Assembly (NCBI GenBank): GCA_945910925.1
Contig: CAMDZX010000051.1
Coordinates: 1-10,799 of the forward strand
DNA length: 10,799 nt
Source of the DNA: an uncultured bacterium
Lineage (GTDB): Bacteria; Cyanobacteriota; Vampirovibrionia; Gastranaerophilales; Gastranaerophilaceae
Direction of reading: 5' to 3'
The position numbers and the translations under genes were made by a program. Within the stretch, counting starts at the first letter, position 1, and every line of letters starts with the position of its first letter. Below the pieces are notes generated by a model. That model had not been told where the DNA came from. It made no database searches and saw only the letters and a list, made by a program, of their open reading frames with translations. Below are positions 1 to 5,826 of this stretch, one piece after another.

Positions 1-1
1 G

Positions 2-283
2 GAAGAAGTAATTCCACAAACTGAACCTGAACCTCAGGAAGAAATTGAGGAAGAAATAATCCCGCAAACGGAACCTGAACCTCAAGAAGAAATTGAAGAA
101 GAAATAATTCCACAAACTGAACCTGAATCTCAGGAAGAAATTGAGGAAGAAATAATCCCACAAACTGAACCTGAACCTCAGGAAGAAATTGAGGAAGAAA
201 TAATCCCACAAACTGAACCTGAACCTCAGGAAGAGATTGAAGAAGAAGTAATTCCACAAACGGAACCTGAACCTCAAGAAGAA
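2..283 (+). repeat. In-frame 48-bp tandem repeat, about 5.9 copies
   Basis: Equivalent positions fall at 8, 56, 104, 152, 200 and 248, an exact 48-bp period encoding 16 residues. Copies differ mostly at wobble bases (GAA/GAG, CCA/CCC/CCG, ACT/ACG), with few residue changes: V or I at position 3 and one P-to-S. The last copy diverges in its final two residues (KI instead of IE). The array continues beyond the left edge, so the true copy number is unknown. Confidence 0.95.
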
Positions 284-694
284 AAGATACAAGAACAACA
301 AACTCAAAAAGAGGAAGAAGACATATCCATAACAGATGAGATTCTAAAAGAGGATGCAAAAAGAAAGGCTCAAGAAGAAGCAGAACGTCCTGACCCTGTT
401 GAGTCCATGATTGAAGATGCACCGAAAACTGCAAAACAAAAACCTCAGGCATTGGAAACAAAGAGTATACAAACACCTGTCGTTCCTGTTTATTCTGCAG
501 AAATACCGGATGAAGATATTGTAGAAAGTGATGCGGTACAACAAGGTGATAGTATTGAACATCCTGAATTCGGACGTGGTGTGGTGGAAAAGATTATTCA
601 ATACGGAGAAAGACGTCTTTGTTCGGTAAACTTTGAGCAGGTTGGTCGCAGATTACTTGACCCAAAAATTTCAGAATTGAAGAAGCTTAATTAA
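2..694 (+). CDS. Acidic repeat protein with C-terminal UvrD/PcrA-like (DUF3553-type) domain, 5' end outside window
   Basis: The open frame runs from the left edge to TAA at 692-694, giving 230 residues of a longer protein. The first ~94 residues are six tandem copies of a 16-residue unit, EEIIPQTEPEPQEEIE with small changes, followed by a charged Glu/Gln/Lys-rich linker (about 95-180) that should be disordered. The last ~49 residues (bases 545-691; GDSIEHPEFGRGVVEKI, then a VNFE strand) resemble the small beta-barrel domain at the C-terminus of UvrD/PcrA helicases (DUF3553-like), which in that family contacts RNA polymerase or nucleic acid. No helicase motif is visible, so this may be a stand-alone adaptor on a flexible acidic arm. 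That role is inference; the domain call rests on the HPxFGxGxV pattern. Its 3' end overlaps the convergent downstream gene by 8 bp. Confidence 0.75.
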   Translation, partial: EEVIPQTEPEPQEEIEEEIIPQTEPEPQEEIEEEIIPQTEPESQEEIEEEIIPQTEPEPQEEIEEEIIPQTEPEPQEEIEEEVIPQTEPEPQEEKIQEQQTQKEEEDISITDEILKEDAKRKAQEEAERPDPVESMIEDAPKTAKQKPQALETKSIQTPVVPVYSAEIPDEDIVESDAVQQGDSIEHPEFGRGVVEKIIQYGERRLCSVNFEQVGRRLLDPKISELKKLN

Positions 695-1394
695 GCATGT
701 TAATTAGTTTTTGAATAAGAAACATTTTTTTCTGACGCCAATTTGTTTTTAATTTAATATCGGTAAGGAATGTTTCTAACATTGTTTTATCAATATAGTA
801 TGAAGACATATCCGAAAATTTTCGGTAAAAGTTAAACGCAATTTTTTCGGCATCTTTCCCAAGTTGTATAACCTTTATATTTTCAATATCTTCATCATTT
901 TTGGCATAAAGAATATGAAAACTTTTTTTCGGATATTTTTCTTTAAGTTGTTGACTTGCTTCCATAATCAAATGTGAAGTTTCGTCGTCATCTTCCGGCA
1001 TTTGCGGATTTTCTACATAGACTAATAATATTTTTTTTGCAGCTTTAAGACATATTTTTAAGTTTTTTATATATTTGTCATATCTCATTTTTACTGCGGG
1101 GAAATTACTTTCAATAAGAAGATTCGGATTAAAGTCATAAGGATATATAAATCCTGTTGCTAAATCTTTATATTGAACCATTCCTTCTGTCGGAGTATCT
1201 TTTTGCATGGAAATATTTTTTTGCTCCATAAAATTACAGCAATCGAGTAAAAACATATTCATGCGTGTATAGAAACTTCCGCCAAATATTCTGTCAAATG
1301 GGAAATCGTGTAACTGCAATTCTTTTTCCCTCAGTAACTCTGAGGTTATGGGCATAGAACCCAAACTTACAACTAAATCATATTTATCTGCCAT
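687..1394 (-). CDS. DUF1796-family papain-like protein, catalytic residues apparently lost
   Basis: The protein is 235 residues from ATG at 1394 (complement) to TAA at 689-687. A longer frame opens at a TTG at 1478, but that adds 28 low-complexity residues with no homology-like content and runs into the pfp promoter, so I chose MADKYDLVVSLG. The N-terminal YDLVVSLGS, then FPFDRIFGG (31-39), then GFIYPYDFN (81-89), then a KKILLVYVENP strand (120-130) follow the order of DUF1796 putative papain-like cysteine peptidases. From memory, that family has Cys in SLGxxC and His in an HDF motif. Here these positions read SLGSMP and YDF, so catalysis is doubtful. The product is probably cytoplasmic, with no signal peptide or membrane segment. 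No clear Shine-Dalgarno site precedes the ATG. It is divergent from pfp and convergent with the repeat-protein gene. Its substrate or role is unknown. Confidence 0.7.
   Translation of the reverse strand: MADKYDLVVSLGSMPITSELLREKELQLHDFPFDRIFGGSFYTRMNMFLLDCCNFMEQKNISMQKDTPTEGMVQYKDLATGFIYPYDFNPNLLIESNFPAVKMRYDKYIKNLKICLKAAKKILLVYVENPQMPEDDDETSHLIMEASQQLKEKYPKKSFHILYAKNDEDIENIKVIQLGKDAEKIAFNFYRKFSDMSSYYIDKTMLETFLTDIKLKTNWRQKKMFLIQKLINMLN
688..712 (+). terminator. Weak intrinsic terminator at the convergent gene ends
   Basis: TAATTAA (688-694) pairs with TTAATTA (700-706) around a 5-base loop, and TTTTT follows at 708-712. The stem is entirely A-T, so it may be weak. It begins inside the stop region of the repeat-protein gene and would serve that gene. 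Confidence 0.35.
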
Positions 1395-1461
1395 ACTAAC
1401 AGTGTAACATATTTTCAAATAATAAATATAATTTAAAAGTAGTAAATTATTCTTGTTGAGA

Positions 1462-1467
1462 TATAAT
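1462..1467 (+). promoter_or_regulatory. Perfect -10 element upstream of pfp
   Basis: TATAAT lies 38 bp before the pfp ATG, inside the 110-bp divergent gap (1395-1504). No good -35 hexamer sits 16-18 bp upstream; GTAGTA is there. The wider AGATATAATA context recurs on the minus strand of the invertible segment (5713-5722). Confidence 0.5.
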
Positions 1468-1504
1468 ATTTGTGACAATTAATTAATTGAAAAGGGAAAC
1501 AAAT

Positions 1505-3166
1505 ATGAGAAATTTATCACCATTACAAGAAGAAAGACTTAAATACCAGCCAAAATTACCTTCATCATTGGCAAGCGGTATCAGTTCTCTTGATTATAGC
1601 GAAGGTTCTGTAACGGAATCAGTAGCAAATCAAGCAGAAATTAAAGAATTATTTGCTAATACATACGGCAAACCTGTTGTAACCTTTTCTGCTTCAAATG
1701 AATCAAAATCATTGGAAGCAAGAAACGTTGGTGTAATCCTATCAGGCGGACAAGCTCCGGGCGGACACAACGTCATTGCAGGTTTGTATGATGCTTTGAA
1801 ACAATCAAATTCACAAGGTAAATTGTACGGGTTCTTAGGCGGTCCTTCAGGAATTATAGAAGGCAAATACGTAGAATTTACGGATTCATTTATTGATGAA
1901 TACAGAAATACAGGCGGGTTTGATATTATCGGTTCAGGCAGAACAAAGCTTGAAACAGAAGAACAATTCGCCAAAGCTCTTGATGTTTGTAAAAAATTAA
2001 ACATCTCTGCGGTTGTTATTATCGGCGGTGATGATTCTAATACAAACGCAGCATTATTGGCTGAATGGTTTGTTAAGAATAATGCAGGAATTCAAGTTAT
2101 CGGATGTCCTAAAACAATTGACGGCGACTTGAAAAACGAACAAATTGAAATTTCTTTCGGTTTCGATACCGCAACAAAAACTTATGCAGAACTTATCGGA
2201 AATATTGAAAGAGATGCAAATTCTGCTAAAAAATACTGGCACTTTGTAAAAATTATGGGTAGAAGTGCTTCTCACGTAGCTTTGGAAGCTGCTCTTCAAA
2301 CTCAGCCAAACATTACTTTAATATCGGAAGAAGTTGAAACAAAATCAATGTCTTTATCTTCTGTTATTGATTATATGGTTGATATCATTGTAAGACGTTC
2401 GGAAATGGGCAAAAACTTTGGTATTGCAGTTATTCCTGAAGGCTTGATTGAATTCATTCCTGAAATGAAATCAATGATAGCTAACTTGAATGACGTTATG
2501 GCTGCTCTTGAAAAAGAAGGCACAAGCGTAAGTTTTGATGTTGTTGAATCAAGACTTGAACCTGCTAATGCAAAGGTTTACAGTTCATTGCCGACGCTTA
2601 TTAAAACTCAATTACTTGCAGACCGTGACCCGCACGGTAATGTTCAAGTTTCAAAAATTGAAACAGAAAAACTCTTAATCGAAATGATTTCATCAAAACT
2701 TGCAGAATTGAAATCAGCAGGCAAATATACGGGTAAATTCAATGCACAAGCTCACTTCTTCGGATATGAAGGAAGATGTGCTTTCCCTTCAAACTTTGAT
2801 GCTGATTACTGCTACTCACTCGGTTATAACGCTTATGCGTTGATTTCCTTCGGTTTAACAGGTTACTTGTCATCAGTAAGAAACCTTAACGAACCTGCAT
2901 CAAAATGGGTTGCAGGCGGTGTTCCGCTTACAATGATGATGAATATGGAACGCAGACACGGCGAAATGAAACCTGTAATCAAAAAAGCGTTAGTTGAACT
3001 TGAGGGTCCTGTATTCAGAAAACTTGAACAAAACAGAGAGGACTGGGCACTTAATGACAAATACTTGTTCTCAGGTGCTATTCAGTACTTCGGACCAAGT
3101 TCTGTTTGTGATATTACAACAGTTACTCTTAAACTTGAACAAGAAAGCAAATTAGTTAACGCTTAG
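1505..3166 (+). CDS. pfp: Pyrophosphate--fructose-6-phosphate 1-phosphotransferase, long type
   Basis: This enzyme (EC 2.7.1.90) reversibly phosphorylates fructose 6-phosphate with pyrophosphate in cytoplasmic glycolysis and gluconeogenesis. ATG at 1505 is preceded by AAAGGG (1491-1496) with 8-base spacing; a TTG at 1487 in the same frame lacks such a site. The product is 553 residues, the size of the long PPi-PFKs of plants, spirochaetes and chlamydiae. Visible motifs are [11 protein letters not shown] (79-89), GGDDSN (174-179), PKTIDGD (202-208, with the catalytic Asp residues), MGRSASH (251-257) and PEG (310-312). Asp after GG in GGDD and Lys before TIDGD are the known marks of PPi rather than ATP use. 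It appears complete and is transcribed alone between its own -10 box and a strong terminator. Confidence 0.95.
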   Translation: MRNLSPLQEERLKYQPKLPSSLASGISSLDYSEGSVTESVANQAEIKELFANTYGKPVVTFSASNESKSLEARNVGVILSGGQAPGGHNVIAGLYDALKQSNSQGKLYGFLGGPSGIIEGKYVEFTDSFIDEYRNTGGFDIIGSGRTKLETEEQFAKALDVCKKLNISAVVIIGGDDSNTNAALLAEWFVKNNAGIQVIGCPKTIDGDLKNEQIEISFGFDTATKTYAELIGNIERDANSAKKYWHFVKIMGRSASHVALEAALQTQPNITLISEEVETKSMSLSSVIDYMVDIIVRRSEMGKNFGIAVIPEGLIEFIPEMKSMIANLNDVMAALEKEGTSVSFDVVESRLEPANAKVYSSLPTLIKTQLLADRDPHGNVQVSKIETEKLLIEMISSKLAELKSAGKYTGKFNAQAHFFGYEGRCAFPSNFDADYCYSLGYNAYALISFGLTGYLSSVRNLNEPASKWVAGGVPLTMMMNMERRHGEMKPVIKKALVELEGPVFRKLEQNREDWALNDKYLFSGAIQYFGPSSVCDITTVTLKLEQESKLVNA

Positions 3167-3182
3167 TAATACAAATAAATAT

Positions 3183-3219
3183 AATCGGGGGTGCTAAATG
3201 GCATTCCCGATTTTATTTT
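3183..3219 (+). terminator. Intrinsic terminator after pfp
   Basis: AATCGGGGGTGC (3183-3194) pairs with GCATTCCCGATT (3201-3212). This is a 12-bp stem with two G-U pairs and a 6-base loop, followed by a T-rich tail at 3213-3219. It starts 16 bp after the pfp stop. Confidence 0.9.
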
Positions 3220-3225
3220 GCCCAA

Positions 3226-3256
3226 TTGGAGAATTTTAAAAAAAGACCTTTATAAC
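3226..3256 (+). promoter_or_regulatory. Candidate promoter for the hybrid-cluster-like gene
   Basis: TTGGAG (3226-3231) and TATAAC (3251-3256) have a 19-bp spacer, slightly long. CATAAT (3256-3261) is an alternative -10. Either would start transcription within about 10 bases of the ATG at 3271, giving an almost leaderless message, which agrees with the lack of a Shine-Dalgarno site. Confidence 0.4.
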
Positions 3257-3270
3257 ATAATACTATTACT

Positions 3271-4872
3271 ATGTTTTACAATTATTATGAAGATTATCAA
3301 TACGACAGTTGTGTTTCTAAAGGGATTTGTTCAATAGGCCCGAGAACTTCTTCGTTGCAAGAAGCTCTTATAATGTATCTTAAACTTCTGGCATTTTATA
3401 CAATAGAGCTTAAGAACTTTGGCGGACATAATAAAGATGCGGAACAACTTATTCTTGATACCATAGCAACTCTTATGTCTAATCTTGAAACTGCTAACAA
3501 ACAGTTTGAAAAAATGCTTGTAGGTATAAAAACACTTATTACCGAGTCAAAAAAAACATATCTTAAATTGTGCAAAAGTAAAAATATAGAACCTAAATAT
3601 ATTCAATCGACTATAAAGTTAGATGAAAATCTTGATATTACAAAAATTATCCAACAGGGAGAAAGAGAATATGCCAAACGATTGGAATATTTATCGCCTG
3701 AAAGAAAGAATTTGTTTGAGGTAATGGCACATATAATTAAGAGTCTGAGTATCAATGTTGTGAGTATACAATCATATTCAAAAAATGATGCACTTGAAAA
3801 AGAAGGTTTTGAAAAAATTCTGATATTATTAAATTTTTTGAACTATCAGGACACAAATACGGATGATATTTTAGAAGAAATAAAATTAAGTGCAATTATA
3901 GATTACAAGTTATCTAAACGAATTGATGAATTGAAAATTCAAAGATACGGAGAGCCCGAATCAGTAGAAGTGTCGCTTTCCACGCGTCCGGGTAAAGCAA
4001 TTCTGGTTGCCGGAACTTCACTCAGAGAGCTTGAGGAAGTTCTTGAACAAACAAAAGATAAAAATACAGATGTCTATACGCATGGAGAAATGCTTGTTGC
4101 GCATACATATCCTAAGTTTCAACAATATGAACATCTCAGAGGACATTACGGGGTAGGGGTTGAAAACTGTTTGCTTGATTTTGCAACATTCCCGGGTGCA
4201 ATACTAATTACAAAATACGCAATAGAAAATATAGAATACCTTTATAGGGGGAGATTATTTACAACAGATTATTTTGTTCCGAAAGGAGCAGTAAAAATAA
4301 AGAATAATGATTATTCCCCGCTTATTGAGTCTGCTCAAAAAGCAAAAGGGTTCAAACGCGGCAAAGAAAAAGAAAATATTACTGTCGGTCTGTCCAAAAC
4401 AGATATAGATAGAGAGTTTGAAAAATTGATTAACAGTACAAATAAATTTAAACATATAGTTATACTCGGACCCGAAAGTTATAACAAAGATAACCGATTG
4501 TATTATAAGAATATTTTAAAGAACATGCCGAAGGATGTATTTGTCATATCTTTTTCTGAACGGGAAAACTGTGACAATATGATATCTTTGAACGGTACAA
4601 CAAATTTTGAAATTATTTATTATATTCTGGATAAAATATCTGCATCTTCAAATTTAAAAAATATTGATATTTCAATTTTTATCTCAAAATGCGATAAACA
4701 CACAATATCAAATATTATCAGTTTAAAAGAAAAAGGTATTAAGAATATATTTTTGAGTAAATGTACGCCAATTATGCTTAATCCGACTCTGACAAGTATA
4801 ATATCCAAGCATTACAACATTTTGCCTGCCGAACATCCGCTTGATGATTTGAAAATTATTACAGGTCGGTAG
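3271..4872 (+). CDS. Degenerate hybrid-cluster-protein (hydroxylamine reductase-like) homologue
   Basis: The product is 533 residues, near the ~540-550 of hybrid cluster protein (HCP), which carries a 4Fe-4S cluster plus a 4Fe-2S-2O hybrid cluster and handles NO or hydroxylamine. The fold signature is clear: DSCVSKGIC then SSLQEALIMYLKLLA at the N-terminus, VYTHGEMLVAH (268-278), GHYG (291-294) and FPGAILIT (307-314). Most ligands of true HCPs are gone. The N-terminal CxxC aligns with Y3 and Y6, leaving only C14 and C20. The His of the usual GHDL is Thr (GTSL, 248-251), the Cys of TTNC is Tyr316, and GGCDG reads GPESY (400-404). The later Cys and Glu ligands are also not aligned. Only Glu273 clearly remains. 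It is probably not a reductase; a structural, sensory or other role is possible. ATG at 3271 has no Shine-Dalgarno site, but the N-terminus matches HCP starts (MF...). Confidence 0.8.
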   Translation: MFYNYYEDYQYDSCVSKGICSIGPRTSSLQEALIMYLKLLAFYTIELKNFGGHNKDAEQLILDTIATLMSNLETANKQFEKMLVGIKTLITESKKTYLKLCKSKNIEPKYIQSTIKLDENLDITKIIQQGEREYAKRLEYLSPERKNLFEVMAHIIKSLSINVVSIQSYSKNDALEKEGFEKILILLNFLNYQDTNTDDILEEIKLSAIIDYKLSKRIDELKIQRYGEPESVEVSLSTRPGKAILVAGTSLRELEEVLEQTKDKNTDVYTHGEMLVAHTYPKFQQYEHLRGHYGVGVENCLLDFATFPGAILITKYAIENIEYLYRGRLFTTDYFVPKGAVKIKNNDYSPLIESAQKAKGFKRGKEKENITVGLSKTDIDREFEKLINSTNKFKHIVILGPESYNKDNRLYYKNILKNMPKDVFVISFSERENCDNMISLNGTTNFEIIYYILDKISASSNLKNIDISIFISKCDKHTISNIISLKEKGIKNIFLSKCTPIMLNPTLTSIISKHYNILPAEHPLDDLKIITGR

Positions 4873-4909
4873 TAAAGAGCTTATTGATTTATTAGGCTAA
4901 ATAGTTGTT

Positions 4910-4929
4910 GTCGGCTTGGTAAAGCCGAC
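4910..4929 (+). terminator. GC-rich hairpin downstream of the hybrid-cluster-like gene
   Basis: GTCGGCTT (4910-4917) pairs perfectly with AAGCCGAC (4922-4929) around GGTA. Only TTT follows before GC-containing sequence, so intrinsic termination is uncertain. It lies 37 bp after the stop at 4872 and is the only good stem in the 153-bp gap before the recombinase gene. Confidence 0.45.
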
Positions 4930-4978
4930 TTTGCTGCCTGAATAGTGGACAGAAGGCGTTGTGTTTGATTAACAATAT

Positions 4979-4995
4979 AAATGTACAATACATTT
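4979..4995. promoter_or_regulatory. 17-bp palindrome upstream of the recombinase gene
   Basis: AAATGTACAATACATTT has two perfect 7-bp arms around CAA. It lies 30 bp before the recombinase ATG and overlaps a TACAAT -10-like hexamer (4984-4989). It could be an operator controlling recombinase expression. It is unlike the 24-bp inverted repeats downstream. Confidence 0.4.
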
Positions 4996-5025
4996 TTATA
5001 ACATATTGAATATGCGGAGGTATAA

Positions 5026-5568
5026 ATGAACATAGTAGAGCCAATTAGGAATCTAAATGATATTAAAAGAATTGAGCAACTTCTTGAAAAACAGCGTTTT
5101 CGTGACTTAATATTGTTTACAACCGGAACCAATTCAGGTTTGAGGATTTCTGATATATTGAATTTGGATGTATCAGATGTGAAAAATAAGGATTATATTA
5201 ATATTATTGAAAAAAAGACCGGAAAAAATAAAAGGTTTCCCATTAATCCGAAGTTAAAAAAGATGTATGCTAAATTTACCGAAAAGAGAGAAATAAATGA
5301 ACCGTTATTTCTTTCTGTATTCGGTCATAGAATGGAAAGAACACAATGCTATCGTATAATTAATAATGTTTGCAAACAGGCAGGTATTGATTATAAGGTA
5401 GGGACACATACATTGCGTAAAACATTTGGTTATCATCATTATCAACAATTTAAAGATGTCGCAATTTTACAAAAAATATTCAATCATTCCTCTCCACAAA
5501 TTACATTGAGATATATTGGAATAGATCAAGATATTATTGATAGAAGTTATAATAATTTTGTTCTTTAG
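5026..5568 (+). CDS. Minimal tyrosine recombinase (FimB/FimE-sized), putative DNA invertase
   Basis: The product is 180 residues. ATG at 5026 has GGAGG at 5016-5020 with 5-base spacing. It consists almost only of the catalytic domain of tyrosine recombinases: Arg40 in NSGLRISDIL, Lys63, Lys64 or Lys67 in the KKTGK turn, His128-x-x-Arg131 in THTLRKTFGYH, His154 in IFNHSS, and the nucleophile Tyr163 in LRYIG. All catalytic positions are present, so it should be active. It lacks the N-terminal core-binding domain of XerC/D or phage integrases, and at 180 residues is close to FimB/FimE (~200), which invert the fimS promoter. It lies 24 bp before the first of two 24-bp inverted repeats, which are its likely substrates. 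Integration or resolution of a mobile element is an alternative, but no other mobile-element genes are visible. Confidence 0.9.
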   Translation: MNIVEPIRNLNDIKRIEQLLEKQRFRDLILFTTGTNSGLRISDILNLDVSDVKNKDYINIIEKKTGKNKRFPINPKLKKMYAKFTEKREINEPLFLSVFGHRMERTQCYRIINNVCKQAGIDYKVGTHTLRKTFGYHHYQQFKDVAILQKIFNHSSPQITLRYIGIDQDIIDRSYNNFVL

Positions 5569-5588
5569 CAATAGCTCAATAAATTAAA

Positions 5589-5620
5589 AACATCAACACA
5601 ATATTCATTGTGTTGATGTT
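5589..5620 (+). terminator. Perfect 14-bp hairpin after the recombinase gene
   Basis: The left repeat is extended by AACA/TGTT on its outer edges, making a 14-bp perfect stem with a 4-base loop (5589-5602 with 5607-5620), 20 bp after the recombinase stop. It lacks a T-run, so it may pause or protect the transcript's 3' end more than terminate. The extension is absent from the right copy. Confidence 0.35.
5593..5616 (+). repeat. Left inverted repeat of the switch
   Basis: Arms TCAACACAAT (5593-5602) and ATTGTGTTGA (5607-5616) flank ATTC (5603-5606). The two arms are perfect inverse copies, as expected for two recombinase monomers binding one crossover site. Its partner is at 5790-5813 in inverse orientation. 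Confidence 0.85.
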
Positions 5621-5640
5621 ATGTTTACTGACAATACAGA

Positions 5641-5669
5641 TTGTATCACAAATAGAGTATTAATATAGT
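5641..5669 (+). promoter_or_regulatory. Candidate plus-strand promoter inside the switch (upstream)
   Basis: TTGTAT (5641-5646) and TATAGT (5664-5669) are separated by 17 bp. The -10 matches 5 of 6 and the -35 only 3 of 6. In the present orientation it would read towards the regulator gene with a leader of about 150 bases. Confidence 0.3.
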
Positions 5670-5713
5670 TTATGTTAAGAAAAATATATATATTTTACAT
5701 TAAATTCATTTTT

Positions 5714-5742
5714 ATTATATCTGTTATTTGTTTTATATAAAC
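5714..5742 (-). promoter_or_regulatory. Candidate minus-strand promoter inside the switch
   Basis: On the complement there is a perfect TATAAT (5719-5714) with a weak GTTTAT (5742-5737) 17 bp upstream. In this orientation it points back at the recombinase gene. After inversion it would occupy about 5687-5692 on the plus strand and point at the operon. The AGATATAATA context equals that of the pfp promoter. Confidence 0.35.
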
Positions 5743-5749
5743 ACAACTA

Positions 5750-5778
5750 TTTTCAATAGGTTATGCAATATTTATAAA
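5750..5778 (+). promoter_or_regulatory. Candidate plus-strand promoter proximal to the operon
   Basis: TTTTCA (5750-5755) and TATAAA (5773-5778) have the ideal 17-bp spacer; the hexamers match consensus at 4 and 5 of 6. Transcription would start near 5785, just before the right repeat, leaving a ~42-base leader before the regulator's GTG. This is the best plus-strand promoter in the segment and would make the shown orientation ON. Confidence 0.4.
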
Positions 5779-5782
5779 TATT
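5767..5782. promoter_or_regulatory. 16-bp perfect palindrome over the proximal -10 box
   Basis: AATATTTATAAATATT is its own reverse complement and contains the TATAAA -10 on both strands. It is a plausible operator, for example for autoregulation by the adjacent XRE protein. Chance palindromes are common in DNA this AT-rich. Confidence 0.3.
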
Positions 5783-5789
5783 TTATTAT

Positions 5790-5813
5790 TCAACACAATG
5801 AATATTATGTTGA
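5790..5813 (-). repeat. Right inverted repeat of the switch
   Basis: Arms TCAACACAAT (5790-5799) and ATTATGTTGA (5804-5813) flank GAAT (5800-5803). It is the reverse complement of the left copy except at 5807. It ends 13 bp before the regulator's start codon, so any message from the segment carries it as a leader hairpin. Confidence 0.85.
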
Positions 5814-5826
5814 ATAGGATAATTGA

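Larger units (their letters stand above)
5593..5813. other. Putative invertible promoter element (phase switch)
   Basis: A 173-bp segment (5617-5789) is bounded by 24-bp inverted repeats matching at 23 of 24 positions. It lies between a FimB-sized tyrosine recombinase and the first gene of a glycan operon. Each repeat is two 10-bp arms around a 4-bp centre, ATTC on the left and GAAT on the right. The asymmetric centres define opposite orientation, which predicts inversion, not excision. The inner arms are exact inverse copies. The single mismatch (C5599 versus A5807) lies in the outer arms, so inversion would leave both sites functional and unchanged in place. The segment contains no coding sequence but has promoter-like elements on both strands. 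Which orientation is ON cannot be told from sequence. Confidence 0.75.

Noticed and set aside
2..283. 48-bp direct repeats considered as a CRISPR array
   Set aside because: The repeats are contiguous with no unique spacers, and they stay in one open reading frame with wobble changes.
1395..1478. Longer start for the DUF1796 gene at TTG 1478
   Set aside because: It adds 28 low-complexity residues before the conserved YDLVVSLG, has no ribosome site, and overlaps the pfp -10 box.
1487..1504. Upstream TTG start for pfp
   Set aside because: The AAAGGG site at 1491-1496 lies inside that extension and is correctly spaced for ATG 1505.
1630..2299. Minus-strand open frames inside pfp
   Set aside because: They are antisense shadows of a strongly conserved enzyme, with no start signals or family motifs.
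4930..4960. Second hairpin (GCCTG...AGGC) in the gap before the recombinase, considered as a small RNA or tRNA remnant
   Set aside because: The arms are short and imperfect, and no tRNA-like loops or promoter-terminator pair are visible.
4959..4968. TTGTGTT-like half-site resembling one arm of the 24-bp repeats
   Set aside because: It needs a one-base insertion to match and has no partner arm. In AT-rich DNA this is easily chance.
5026..5568. Recombinase as part of an integrated phage or conjugative element
   Set aside because: There are no phage, relaxase, transposase or direct-repeat att sites in the window. The inverted repeats next to it fit an inversion role better.
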